35,861 bases of DNA from Streptomyces carminius (GTDB taxonomy: Bacteria; Actinomycetota; Actinomycetes; Streptomycetales; Streptomycetaceae), in assembly GCF_002794255.1 (NCBI RefSeq), contig NZ_PGGW01000048.1:1-35861 (forward strand), written 5' to 3'. The translations under genes were made by a program, and so were the position numbers. This document shows positions 1-8,575 of the stretch, in pieces (the stretch's first letter is position 1; the number at the start of each line of letters is the position of its first letter). The notes beneath the pieces are model-generated. The model was not told the origin of the DNA. It worked only from the letters and a program-made list of their open reading frames with translations, and did not search any database.

Positions 1-1586
1 AGCTTGGCGTTTAACCTAGGCCGTTCACCTGACCCGCTGATCTTGGTTCGTTCCCGGGACAGCAGGGCGGCCGTTCTTCACGCTTCGAGGTGTCGAGCAA
101 CGTCGCGCGAAGGAACGGCCGCTGGTGAAGAGTCTCGCCGCTGAACAGTCCTCTGACGCCGCGTTGGGTGTCCTGTCCCACTTTCGTGTCCAGTTCTACG
201 ACTGCCTCTACACGCGGGCGGATGCGCTCTTCGAGCTCACCGACGCGGTGCTGTGCTCGGACGGCCCGGTGACGTCGCTGGTCGAGTTGACGCTCACGGC
301 CGAGCACCGGCGTGGGCACGGAGCGATGTACGACGCGGTCAACCACGGCTGGCTGGAACCGCGCCGCCTGCGCAGGCTGCTGGCCTTCACGCCGCTGCCG
401 CGTGCCGCTGACGGGCGGATCGTGCTCGCGGTGGATGTGAGCAACTGGCTGCGTCCTGACGCCCCCACGAGCCCGGAGTTGCTGTTCTGCCACGTCTAGG
501 GGCGAGGCCGCAGCGCGGATCAGTTCATCCCCGGCTGGCCCTACTCCTTCGTCGCCGCGCTGGAGACGGGGCGCACGTCCTGGACGGCCGTGCTGGACGC
601 GATCCGGCTGGGGCCGGCCGACGACGCCACCGCGGTGACCGCCGCCCAGCTGCGCGAGGTGGTCACCAGGCTGGTGCACGCCGGGCAGTGGCGGCCGGGC
701 GATGCGGACATCCTCGTCGTGATGGACACCGGCTACGACGTCACCCGCCTCGCCTACGTCCTGGCCGACCTGCCCGTCGAGCTGGTCGGCCGGCTGCGCT
801 CGGACCGGGTCATACTCCAGGATGCCGGCCCTCGCCGCTCCACCCCTCGTGGCGGGCAGCCCCGCAAGCACGGCGGCGTCCTGACCTTCTCCAAGCCGGA
901 ATCCTGGCACACCCCCGACCAGGCCACGGTGTGCGACACCACTCGCTATGGCACGGCCGAGGCCCTCGCCTGGGACCGAATGCATCCCCGCCTGCAGGCT
1001 CGTGGCCCCTGGCTCGACCACTGCGGTGAACTTCCCTTGATCCACGGCACGTTGATCCGGCTGAAGGTCGACCACCTGCCTGGCGACCGCGACCCCAAGC
1101 CGGTGTGGCTGTGGTCCTCGCGCACCGGCATGACCGGGGAAGACGTCGACCTGCGCTGGCAGGCGTTCCTCCGCAGATTCGATCTTGAACATACCTTCCG
1201 GCTGTTCAAGCAGACGCTCGGGTGGACCGTCCCCAAGGTCCGCGATCCGCACACGGCCGACCTGTGGACCTGGCTGATCATCGCCGCCCACACCCAGCTC
1301 CGCCTCGCCCGGCCCCTCGCCGAGGACCTCCGCCGTCCCTGGGAACGGCCCGCCGAGCTGCGCCGGCTCACCCCCGCCCGGGTCCGTCGGGGGTTCCGCC
1401 ACCTCCGCGTGAAGACCGCCCGTCCCGCTGGCGTGCCCCAACCCTCCCGGCCCGGGCCAGGACGCCCACCCGGCTCGAAAAACCGCAGGCCAGCCCCACG
1501 TCACGAGCCTGGGAAGACCGTGAAACGAATCGAAACCCTCACCGAACACGTCCGCCTGAAACAGCAGCGAGGATAAAGATCAAGCT
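1..1586 (+). mobile_element. Insertion sequence with DDE transposase, inserted into an IS5-type element
   Basis: The ends at 1-19 and 1566-1586 are imperfect inverted repeats: both begin AGCTTG, followed by TTTA and CCT at matching offsets (about 14 of 21 positions). The single transposase gene fills the interior. The right end cuts the IS5-family transposase that reads from 2252 on the other strand, so this element is the later arrival. Because the window starts at its left tip, the flank and any target duplication on that side cannot be seen. Confidence 0.65.
125..1576 (+). pseudogene. DDE transposase with an in-frame stop codon
   Basis: This is a transposase of the actinobacterial DDE_5-like type. 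The first part (125-499) ends at TAG 497-499, right after the residues LLFCHV. The same frame continues without a gap through GRGRSADQF and on to 1576. A Tyr codon is the probable original, so one base change broke the gene. Putative acidic catalytic positions are the Asp in LAVDVSNW (about residue 104), the Asp in VVMDTGYD, and the Glu in DLEHTFRLFKQ near the C-terminus. The C-terminal tail is basic and Pro-rich, as usual for this group. Unless the stop is suppressed the element cannot move by itself. The family assignment comes from motif memory, not a search. Confidence 0.75.
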
Positions 1587-2252
1587 GAGGGTGGCGACGG
1601 CCTGCTCGACCAGGGCCCGGATCTTGGCGTGGGACCGGTTGACTGCCTTCTGGCCTTGGGAGAGCGTCTCCCAGCGTCCCCAGTACGGGACACGGATCGT
1701 GCCTCCGGCGCCTCGGTAGCCCTTGTCGGCCCGGCAGGTGACGCCGGTGGCCGTGAGTGTGCGGATGATGCCGTGCTCGCGGGCGGCCCGGACGTCGTGC
1801 ACGGCTCCGGGCAGGGCCGGTGAGGACCACAGCAGCCGGCCGGCGGGATCGGCCAGGATCTGCACGTTCATCCCGTGCCTCTTGTGCTTCCCGGAGTAGA
1901 ACGGTCGGTCCGCGGCGACGCGGTCGATCGGCAGCAGGGTGCCGTCCAGCAGCACGAACGCCTTCGTCGATGCCGTCCGGGCCGCCTCCGTGAGAGTCGG
2001 GGCGAGCGCGGCCAGGAGCTCGACGGCCTCGGTGACGTATCGGTAGGTGGTGGTGGTCCCGATACCGAATCCGGCTGCGAGCTGGACGTACGGGTGGCCG
2101 TTGCGGAGATGGGCGAGTGTGAGCAGGGCCTGCCGGCCCGGACTCAGGCGCCGCCACCGGGTGCCGAGCTCCCGGCGGTGCCGGCGGAGCTTGGCGGACA
2201 GGAAGCGCAGGGCAGAGCTGGACACGTCGACGCCGGACGGGTAGACAAGCAC
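1587..2252 (-). pseudogene. IS5-family (DDE_Tnp_4) transposase, C-terminus cut off
   Basis: The protein starts with GTG at 2252 (residues MLVYPSGVDVSS) and has an N-terminal helix-turn-helix region (YVQLAAGFGIGTTTTYRY), then the DDE core: Asp in VLLDGTLLPID, Asp in GAVHDVRAA, and Glu in ALVEQAVATL. Intact relatives continue from ATL into a Lys/Trp/Arg-rich tail of about 35 residues. Here the frame instead runs into the neighbouring IS at about 1587 and stops at 1539 after foreign residues. Catalytic residues remain but the C-terminal segment is lost, so it is probably inactive. Confidence 0.8.
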
Positions 2253-2344
2253 ACGAAGCCTCTGGTGGAGACGGTTCTTCTTGGTCGAAAACCCATCTAC
2301 CAGGGACTTCGCCTGTCTGTCAGCCCAACTGACCTACCCGGTGG

Positions 2345-2658
2345 CCAGGTTGGAACGGGCTCACTGGGCCGCATGGCACCGGCACATCACGCTCGCCATG
2401 CTCGCCCTGGCCTTCCTGACCGCCCTCGCCGCCGACGCGGCCCCCGACCGACCCGTCGATCCGATCCACCCCACCCGTGACAGCGAGCCGATCACGCTGA
2501 CCGTTCCGGAAATCCGCCACCTGCTCGCCGCCGCCTTCACCGCACCGGCCACGACCGCAGCCCGACTACTGCACTGGTCCCACTGGCGCAGACGCCACCA
2601 GGCAACAGCCCGACGCAGCCACTACCGACGACGATCCACCGACGAACCTGCTGGATAG
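2345..2658 (+). pseudogene. IS701-family transposase, C-terminal remnant
   Basis: Residues from [20 protein letters not shown] onward match the C-terminal third of the IS701-type transposase at 4267-5618, including [26 protein letters not shown] and the basic end RSTDEPAG. An open frame starts upstream at 2281, but its first 20 or so codons belong to the junction with the IS5-type element and are not part of the transposase. The N-terminal two thirds, with most of the catalytic domain, are missing. The stop lies inside the terminal inverted repeat, as in the fuller copy. Confidence 0.8.
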
Positions 2659-2684
2659 ATCACGAAACCGCACTGGAGTACTAA
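2658..2684 (+). repeat. Terminal inverted repeat of the IS701 remnant
   Basis: This is the reverse complement of the IS701 end at 4245-4268 (AGATCACGAAACCGCACTGG and the next bases). It is followed by CTAA at 2681-2684, which fits the YTAR target rule of IS701-type elements. It marks the true outer edge of the remnant. Confidence 0.8.
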
Positions 2685-2710
2685 TCCGGGACGCACTTGT
2701 GGCACAACTT

Positions 2711-2771
2711 CTGGGACGGTCCTGACCTGGGCAGTGTCGATCGACATCGACACCGTCGGACGGCGTCCCAG
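2711..2771. repeat. Nested palindromes in a gene-free stretch
   Basis: A perfect 20-bp palindromic arrangement, GTGTCGATCGACATCGACAC, lies at 2734-2753 (8-bp arms, 4-bp centre). It is enclosed by a second inverted repeat, CTGGGACG at 2711-2718 and CGTCCCAG at 2764-2771. It lies between the IS701 remnant and the stop of the TetR gene. It could be a hairpin, a binding site or an end of another lost mobile element. No gene is seen between 2690 and 2832. Confidence 0.5.
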
Positions 2772-2832
2772 TTCCAAGGAAGTGGGACGGCCTGGCCGGC
2801 CGCCTACATAGCCGCCTGTTTTTCGGCGGAAG

Positions 2833-3435
2833 CTACGGCGACTCCCGGTGGGCGAAGCTACCGCCGTCCGAACGAGACCGTTGTCCGCTGAGGGTCCGCG
2901 CCCAGGGCTCGTCGACGTCGGCCAGGCCGAGGGTCAGTGTGACATTTTCGAGCATACCGGCGCCGAACCAGTGCCGGACCGCAGCGTCGTCGTGGTTCAG
3001 GAGCTCACTGACGAGTTCGACCTGCCTGGCATAGCACGTGCGCAACGCCTCAGCCACGAGCGGCTCATCGGCTGCGCAACTGGCCTGCATGAGGAACCGC
3101 ATGACGTCCCGGTCCTCGATCAGGGTGCTGTAGGCGGACCGGATCGCACGCATCACCGCCTCCGGCTGCCGGTGCGGCCCGGCCTCATCGGCGCCGGCTT
3201 CGGCGCCGGTCAGAGCATCCGAGATCAGCTCGGACACGTGGAGGATGGCACCGGCGAACAACGCCTCCTTGCTGGCGAACAGGCGGTAGACGTAGGGCTG
3301 AGAGATTTCGGCCCGTTCGGCGATCTCACCAGTGGTCGTGCCGTAGTAACCCTTGCGCGCAAAGCAGGCCACGGCAGCGTCCAGCACGACTCGACGGCGT
3401 TGATCGCTCTTCACTCTGGAGCCAGGGGCGGGCAT
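2833..3435 (-). CDS. TetR-family transcriptional regulator
   Basis: A 200-residue protein of usual TetR length. The N-terminal DNA-binding domain spans about residues 10-60, with the helix-turn-helix in TTTGEIAERAEISQPYVYRLF followed by the typical FASKEALF segment. The rest is the variable helical ligand-binding domain. The ATG at 3435 is preceded by a GGGAGA ribosome binding site. It lies 85 bp downstream of the SnoaL-like gene on the same strand, so the two may form an operon in which the regulator controls its own promoter through the palindrome at 4001-4020. The ligand is unknown. The last residues, after TLGLADVDEPWAR, look poorly conserved and may have been altered by nearby insertions. 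Confidence 0.88.
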   Translation of the reverse strand: MPAPGSRVKSDQRRRVVLDAAVACFARKGYYGTTTGEIAERAEISQPYVYRLFASKEALFAGAILHVSELISDALTGAEAGADEAGPHRQPEAVMRAIRSAYSTLIEDRDVMRFLMQASCAADEPLVAEALRTCYARQVELVSELLNHDDAAVRHWFGAGMLENVTLTLGLADVDEPWARTLSGQRSRSDGGSFAHRESP

Positions 3436-3472
3436 GTCTCCCAGTCTCTCACTGCGGAGTGGGACAGGGTGC

Positions 3473-3511
3473 GACGGGGCAAGACGGGTGGGTGACCCGT
3501 CTCACCCCGTC
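3473..3511 (-). terminator. Nested hairpin between the SnoaL-like and TetR genes
   Basis: GACGGGT (3483-3489) pairs with ACCCGTC (3495-3501), and around it GACGGGG (3473-3479) pairs with CCCCGTC (3505-3511). The stem is GC-rich and has no T-run on either side, so it may act as an attenuator or an RNA-processing site between the two genes rather than a full terminator. Confidence 0.5.
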
Positions 3512-3520
3512 GAACCGGGA

Positions 3521-3988
3521 TCAACGCTCCGAGGGCCACGACACGTCTTGGCCGCTGGCCGCCTCGTCGGGGGTCATGGCCTCGATGACCACGAGAGGAT
3601 TCCAGTAGTCGACGAACTGCTCGACCAGGCCCGCCTCGTCGAGGCGGATCACCGTGATGACTGTCTGCTCGTACGGCTTGCCGGTGCTGAGGGCGATTCC
3701 CTCCGAGCGGTATTCGGCGACCGCGGTCCGGGGGTTGGCCGTTTCGATGAACTTCACGTCGACGAACTTCACGTCGAAGGTCTGCGGGAAGCCGCGCATG
3801 TGGGCGATCAGCGCCTCGCGTCCCTGCACCAGGGTAGGCACACCGGCGGGGGCGAAGGGGAACTCGACCGTGCCGTCCGCGGCGTACAGCTCGATCCACT
3901 CGTCGATCTGGCCGGACGACACCAGCCGAAGGTGCTCTGCCAGGGCGTGCTGTGCGGGGGTGAGCTCGCGGGTCGGGTTGACGCTCAT
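3521..3988 (-). CDS. SnoaL-like / NTF2-fold protein
   Basis: A 155-residue protein with the pattern of the SnoaL-like polyketide cyclase/NTF2 superfamily: an N-terminal helix (HALAEHLRLVSSGQIDEWIELYA), the strand ADGTVEFPFAP, a helix with GREALIAHMRGFP, and sheet strands ending in VEQFVDYWNPLVVIEA. Members of this fold include cyclases, isomerases and small-molecule binders, so the reaction cannot be named. The frame is open back to 4231, but ATG 3988 is preferred: it has a GAGGAG ribosome binding site with suitable spacing, and the residues before it do not look like protein. Being next to a TetR gene and an operator-like palindrome suggests small-molecule-induced expression. Confidence 0.85.
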   Translation of the reverse strand: MSVNPTRELTPAQHALAEHLRLVSSGQIDEWIELYAADGTVEFPFAPAGVPTLVQGREALIAHMRGFPQTFDVKFVDVKFIETANPRTAVAEYRSEGIALSTGKPYEQTVITVIRLDEAGLVEQFVDYWNPLVVIEAMTPDEAASGQDVSWPSER

Positions 3989-4000
3989 GAATACTCCTCT

Positions 4001-4020
4001 GTTAGTGGTTGAACAATAAC
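4001..4020. promoter_or_regulatory. Candidate TetR operator upstream of the SnoaL-like gene
   Basis: An AT-rich imperfect palindrome, GTTAGTGGTTGAACAATAAC, with 14 of 20 positions symmetric and perfect GTTA/TAAC ends. It sits 13 bp upstream of the SnoaL-like start codon, where a repressor would block transcription. The TetR gene is next door. The 220 bp from 4021 to the IS at 4241 hold no convincing gene. Confidence 0.5.
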
Positions 4021-4240
4021 AAACGTAACAGGGAGACCTCCGAGGAGCAAGGGTGAGGGCCGTCACGGCCCAGCCAGGACAGACGTCGGTAGTCCGACTC
4101 TGGTTTGGGAGGTGCAACGCAGGAGCGGCACCGTTTGGATGACGGCTGTGTCCCGGGAAGTCACCACGTCCGCGCACGCGCACGACCTCGGGCGTACTGC
4201 TCTCGCGGCCCATCTCATGGGCGTCGATCACGACTCGGAC

Positions 4241-5699
4241 CTAGTACTCCAGTGCGGTTTCGTGATCTATCCAGCAGGTTCGTCGGTGGATCGTCGTTGG
4301 TAGTGGCTGCGTCGGGCTGTTGCCTGGTGGCGTCTGCGCCAGGCGGACCAGTGCAGCAGCCTGGCCGCCGACACGGCCAGTGGGTTGAGGAGGGCGCCGA
4401 AGAGGCGGCGGATCTCCGGAACGGTCAACGCAATGGGGTCGCTGCTGCGGGCGGGCTGGTGCGGATCGGCGGTCCGCTTCGGCGGCGCTGCGCCGGCGGC
4501 GAGGGCGGTCAGGAAGGCCAGAGCGAGCATGGCGAGCGTGATGTGCCGGTGCCAGGAGGTCCAGTGCCTCACCTGGTAGTGGTCGAGTCCGACCTGGCCC
4601 TTGGCGGCCTGGAAGCACTCCTCGAGCTCCAGCGGACACCGGCGACGCGGACCAGTTCGGACAGGGCCACCTTTGTGGGTGACCAGCACAGGTAGAAGGC
4701 GAGTTCACCGGTAGTCCGGTTACGTCGGATGAGCAGGTGGCGGTGGCAGTCGGTGCCGATGTGGATCCAGGCCCAGTCGTAGTACCGCGGGCCTTTCGCA
4801 CCGTTTCCCGCGCTGTGCCGCTGCCAGGCCGCGGCGGGCAGGCGTTCCGCGACGGTGTCCGCGCGGACGGCAGTGCGGCCGTGGTTGATTCTCACCCGCA
4901 TCGAGCAGGCGACGGCCAGCACGTAGCCGGTGCCGCGCGCCTCGAGGGCGGCGCGGAGCTGGGGGTCCTGGCCGTAGGCTTCGTCGCCGGTCACCCAGAA
5001 CGCGGTGATCCCGGTGTCCAGCGCGGCGGCGATCATCTCCCCGGCCAGGCGGGGCTTGGTCGTGAACTGGATGTCCTCGGGGATCCCGGCCGCGTGACGG
5101 CGTTCGGGATCGGAGCACCAGGACTGCTCGGGCAGGTAGAGCCGACGGTCGATCAAGGCCCGTCCCCGGCTGGTGGCCAGGGCGAGGAACACGCCGACCT
5201 GGGAGTTTTCGATGCGTCCCGCGGTGCCGGTGTACTGCCGTTGCACACCGGCCGAGGCCTGGCCCTTCTTCAGAAAGCCGGTCTCGTCGACGACGAGACC
5301 GGCGCCGTCGGCGCCGAGGTGTTCGGCGGTGTACGCGCGCAGGTCGTCGCGGACCGCATCGGCGTCCCAGCGGGCGTAGCGCAGCAGGCGCTGCATCGGC
5401 CCGGGTCGGCTGTGGCCGGCCTGTTCGGCCAGCTGCCAGCAGTTCTTGCGCTCGACGTTCGACAGCAGCCCGAGCAGGTAGGCACGGGCCGCGGCCCGCG
5501 GCTCAACTCGCCCGAAGCGGCTCGCGATCCGGACCATGACCTGGTCGAACATCGCCCGCCAGCGGGCAGGGTCTACGCTATGGCCCGCGGCCACCGCACG
5601 ATCTTCAGGAGTCCACACAACCCCCGATGATCACGCGGCGGCCGCACCCGTTCCCAGCCGGGTCCGCGACAAGATCGCGAAACCAGACTGGAGTACTAG
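4241..5699 (-). mobile_element. IS701-family insertion sequence
   Basis: The 24-bp terminal inverted repeats at 4245-4268 and 5672-5695 match at 21 of 24 positions. Each is flanked by CTAG (4241-4244 and 5696-5699), the palindromic YTAR-type four-base target that IS701 elements duplicate. The single transposase gene reads from 5618 and is frameshifted. The right end lies 26 bp from the presumed start of the next gene, so the insertion probably displaced its promoter. Confidence 0.88.
4267..5618 (-). pseudogene. IS701-family transposase with a one-base frameshift
   Basis: The first frame (5618 to about 4630) carries the IS701 transposase core: LVVDETGFLKKG holds the first catalytic Asp, and ITAFWVTGDEAYGQDPQLR the second. 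After VRVAGVRWS the frame shifts, and conserved residues continue in another frame: [20 protein letters not shown] with the catalytic Glu, then HRHITLAML and the basic C-terminus ending at 4267. At the join, near 4628-4636, one base is missing between the codons for WS and EECF. The original frame would give nonsense after RWS and stop at 4569. This looks like an inactivating deletion, or a sequencing error, rather than programmed shifting, because no slippery run is present. Confidence 0.85.
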
Positions 5700-5725
5700 T
5701 GGGACTTGACCGAACCGGCGGTACG

Positions 5726-6472
5726 GTGGTCACGAGGCGGGAGAACCGCCTCGTGACCACCGGCTGCCTGTCCGTTCTGATCGTGTTGACCGCGGTCCTG
5801 GGCCTGGTCGTGTCCTGGTTGTGGTACCGGCACTGGCATGACGGGAACGTCAACAGCGAGCGCAGGGAGCAGGCGCTCGCGTCGGTCCTCGAACAGGCCC
5901 ATGCCACGGCGGACGACACGGAGCGCGCACTCGACACGAGCGGCACCACCGACGCCGATGCACTCACCGGCGTCATCTGGCAGCATTCCAAGGCTCCGGT
6001 CATCGCCTACGACGCGTCCCGTCGCGAGTTCACCGCCACGGCCGCGATATCCGCCCAGTACGAGGAAGAGGTCATGCTCCCCGGTGGCGGGCCCGTCCAG
6101 GTGACCCGGTGCTTCGTCTTCACTTACACCCAACGCCCCGGCCGGGCGTGGACGTCGAAGGTGTCCGAGCGGGACGATGACGCATGCCGTCCGAGCACTC
6201 AGATCGGCAGCCGGGTCCGTCTGGCACTGACGCGCATCTCGAGCATGTACGCCGAGGACATGACGCGTGCCGGGGTACAGAATGCCCTGGATCCCACCGA
6301 ACGACGTTCCTTCGACGTCAAGAACGTTGTGCGTGAGAGGGACATGATGACCGTCTCCGTCCTCGTCTCGAGCTCGGGGGCGGCAGTCGACCAGTGCTAC
6401 CGCTTCACCCGGTTCCTCCGCGGTGACGGCGGCCAAAGACCTGCCACAGCGGTTCCGGTGTCTTCGTGCTGA
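5726..6472 (+). CDS. Membrane-anchored protein of unknown function
   Basis: A 248-residue protein with one N-terminal membrane segment (about residues 11-34, CLSVLIVLTAVLGLVVSWLW) followed by a charged, probably extracellular domain. GTG 5726 is preferred because residues before it come from the IS701 end; GTG 5756 is an alternative. The segment with EVMLPGGGPVQVTRCFVFTY and the Cys in DDDACRP and DQCYRFT suggest a folded exported domain with paired cysteines. I do not recognise the family. The IS701 element ends 26 bp upstream, so its native promoter is probably lost. It shares a layout (short tail, one membrane helix, exported domain) with the gene at 7178-7663. Confidence 0.65.
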   Translation: MVTRRENRLVTTGCLSVLIVLTAVLGLVVSWLWYRHWHDGNVNSERREQALASVLEQAHATADDTERALDTSGTTDADALTGVIWQHSKAPVIAYDASRREFTATAAISAQYEEEVMLPGGGPVQVTRCFVFTYTQRPGRAWTSKVSERDDDACRPSTQIGSRVRLALTRISSMYAEDMTRAGVQNALDPTERRSFDVKNVVRERDMMTVSVLVSSSGAAVDQCYRFTRFLRGDGGQRPATAVPVSSC

Positions 6473-6534
6473 TACTTCCATGCAGGCCACGCTGCGGTTT
6501 CGGCGTGGTCACGGCGCTGATGTCCCTGCTGCGG

Positions 6535-6775
6535 CCGTTTTTGGGCCGGTGGTCGACGAGCACAGCGCTCGGGGCGGGAAGAGCCGGCGGGCGGCGAACA
6601 CGGGCTCCAGCGCGGCCCGCCGCCTCCGGTACGGTCGGCCAGTCGTCTCCGTCCTGGACAGCCGCAGCAGATCGAACGCCACAACGTGGGCCGGCCACTC
6701 CTGCACCGCCCGGACCACCCTGGTACCGCGCCGGGCAAGCCGGTTCTGCAACCGCTCGAGCATGACGATCTCGCT
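6535..6775 (-). pseudogene. ATP-dependent DNA ligase, internal remnant
   Basis: The residues LERLQNRLARRG, then EWPAHVVAFDLLRLS and YRRRRAALE, match the stretch just after the nucleotide-binding motif of the short ATP-dependent DNA ligases common in Streptomyces. The adenylation lysine region upstream and the whole C-terminal half are absent. Homology fades after ALCSSTTGPKT. This is a fragment left by recombination, not a working enzyme. It lies between two exported-protein genes read on the other strand. Confidence 0.65.
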
Positions 6776-6785
6776 GACGGGCTAC

Positions 6786-7181
6786 CCCTTGCTCTTCAGC
6801 CGCACTGAGGTGTGCTCGACCTTGGTGAGTGCATCCCAGCGTGCCATTCTGAACGACATGGCTGAGTACTTCGAGGAAAAGCAGCGCGAACTCGCTCTCT
6901 CCATGACCGCGGAAAACGTGAGGTACCGGTCTCCGCAGTCGGCGTTCGAGGGAAGGTGCATCTGTGATTCGCCGGAAGGCATCAACGTAGTTGTGGCCGG
7001 ACCGAATGGCGACGGCGACTTCCATCACGGCGACGAGAACACCCGGCTCTGCTGGTGGTTCACGGGAGACACTTGCCTCAGCAGGGAGAGCTATCACCCG
7101 AACCAGACGGGGAACAGCGCCTACGCACAGGCATTCATGACGGTCGGCTCGACGGCAGTCGTCACACGAGAGGACCAGTGA
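6786..7181 (+). pseudogene. Probable 5'-truncated gene, product unknown
   Basis: The open frame runs far upstream, but only the part from about 6786 looks like protein; the rest is the complement of the DNA-ligase remnant. The coherent part includes AILNDMAEYFEEKQRELALS, a Cys-containing segment GRCICDSPEG, and RLCWWFTGDTCLSRESY, with cysteines spaced as in an exported domain. ATG 6858 could be a start but has no good ribosome binding site and no signal peptide. It ends in a four-base GTGA overlap with the next gene, so the two were probably co-transcribed. I do not recognise the family. An intact gene starting at 6858 cannot be excluded. Confidence 0.45.
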
Positions 7182-7663
7182 GGACGAGTATGTCGGATCA
7201 CGGCACCGTAGCGCGGCAGCAACGCGTTACGGTGCCGTCCCCGGGATGCCTGGTGGCCCTCCTGGCGCCCATCGTCGCAGTGGTGATCGCGACTCTGGCG
7301 CTGATGTTCATGGGTCACCGGCAGGAGCGTGCGAATGAACGGAACGAGGCAGAGGCCATAAACAGGACAGCGGTCCTGGCGCGGTCGTACGTGCGTGACG
7401 TACTGGCGGCCCCGGCCGGTTTTCCCGGCCGGGAAGCCGTGCGCGGCATCGCCGAGCGGCACGACGGCAGGCTCGTCTCCTACGTGCGGTCGGAAGGCTC
7501 GCTGACCACCACCGTCAAGTTCTTCGGACGGTACGAGGACACCAGCATGTTCGGCGTGTCGCACTCCTGGGTCCATCGCTGCTGCTCCGCCGTGTTCCGT
7601 GAGGACGCCGCAGATGGTTTACGGGGGAAGGCAACCCGGCTTGAGAAGTGCGACGTCGGCTGA
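7178..7663 (+). CDS. Small membrane-anchored protein of unknown function
   Basis: A 161-residue protein with one membrane helix at about residues 23-48 (GCLVALLAPIVAVVIATLAL) and a C-terminal domain that should lie outside the cell, with paired cysteines in VHRCCSAVF and a final Cys. GTG 7178 is chosen because it overlaps the preceding stop as GTGA and has GAGAGGA upstream; ATG 7190 is the alternative. It is probably translationally coupled to the preceding gene. No family is recognised. Its 3' end overlaps an open frame on the other strand by 45 bp. Confidence 0.6.
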   Translation: MRTSMSDHGTVARQQRVTVPSPGCLVALLAPIVAVVIATLALMFMGHRQERANERNEAEAINRTAVLARSYVRDVLAAPAGFPGREAVRGIAERHDGRLVSYVRSEGSLTTTVKFFGRYEDTSMFGVSHSWVHRCCSAVFREDAADGLRGKATRLEKCDVG

Positions 7664-7918
7664 TCCGGTCGGCCATGCCGTAGGCAGGCTGAGGTTCCCC
7701 TGAGAGGCGGGGAGAGGTGACAGCAGGCCGAGCTTCCGCCACGTGGTTCTCGCTGCATGCGGAGCCGGCTTGCAATTCTCGATCACCTTCTGCTGAAGTG
7801 CGGTGAAATCTTCCGGAGCGAGTCGGCCGCCGAGATAGAAAAGGCCGAAGGTGAAGACCAGGGTGTGTTCGTCGGCCGCGCGCAGCTCCTCCAGGAACTT
7901 CATCTCCATGTGGGGCAT
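7619..7918 (-). CDS. Hypothetical protein, possibly a fragment
   Basis: A 99-residue open frame starting MPHMEMKFLEELRAADEHTL. The first 65 residues look protein-like (FTFGLFYLGGRLAPEDFTALQQKVIENC); the last 30 are low in structure and overlap the end of the gene on the plus strand. ATG 7918 follows a purine-rich GCGAGAG. No domain is recognised. It may be what is left of a longer gene, given the remnants on both sides. Confidence 0.35.
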   Translation of the reverse strand: MPHMEMKFLEELRAADEHTLVFTFGLFYLGGRLAPEDFTALQQKVIENCKPAPHAARTTWRKLGLLSPLPASQGNLSLPTAWPTGSADVALLKPGCLPP

Positions 7919-8044
7919 CTCTCGCTGGGCAACACATCAGAACGCCCGACATCGAGTGGCGCAAAACCGAGATTTTCGACGTCGGGACCTCTCTGAGCGT
8001 GTTCTCCCCGGTGCCGTTGGTTCAGTGCTCGGCTATGATCTCCG

Positions 8045-8575
8045 TTACGGCATGTCCAAAGCCAGTTCGGCGGTGAGCGGTGCAATCCGTGGGATATTCG
8101 CCCAAGTCCCCCCCTCGGACACAGACCATTCACCAACGGAGTGCGGGTCGGGAGCGATCTCGACCCGCACTGTGCGTTGTCCGGGCTGTAGGACATGCGC
8201 AGCCCGAGCTTGCGGTACAGGCGGTTCTTCTGCCGCTTGTCGGCGCCCTGGAGGGTCTCCGCAACGTCCCGTACCGCGTCGACGGCCTGGGTGATCCGTT
8301 CGCGGGAGAGCGTGGCTTGTTTGCGCGGCCGCAGTCGGGCCGCGGCGGCGGCCCGGCGGGCCTCGGTCTCGGCGATCCAGTGGGCGACGGTCTCGGAGGC
8401 GGCGGCTTCGGAGTCGATCAGGTTCCGGTACCGGGCGAGCTTCTGCTCGCAGTCCCGGATGACGGCCGCTGCTTCGGTGGAGGTGTCGGACCTTTCGGTG
8501 TGCAGGGTGTGGGCCTGGTGCATCCGGTCGATGGTGGGTTCCCGGACAGGTGCTGCGCTCGCGGCCCGCCCGTAC
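8045..8575 (-). pseudogene. Large serine recombinase, C-terminal remnant with a frameshift
   Basis: The residues VREPTIDRMHQAH, then RDCEQKLARYRNLID, HWIAETEARRAAA and LSRERITQAVDAV match the coiled-coil and C-terminal region of actinobacterial large serine recombinases. After RMSYSPDNAQ the conserved sequence jumps to another frame (TVRVEIAPDPHSVGEW) near 8170-8180 and ends at 8045. The catalytic resolvase domain and the zinc ribbon are missing. It is unrelated to the tyrosine integrase at 20497 and may be the trace of an earlier prophage or element. The 258 bp from 8576 to the next start hold no other gene that I can support. Confidence 0.75.

Noticed and set aside
11..1549. A 512-codon minus-strand frame across the first IS
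   Set aside because: It mirrors the transposase gene, which has recognisable DDE motifs on the plus strand.
8045..8575. The serine recombinase as the integrase of the toxin-carrying element
   Set aside because: Only its frameshifted C-terminus remains, it lies outside the repeats, and a complete tyrosine integrase with xis is present inside them.
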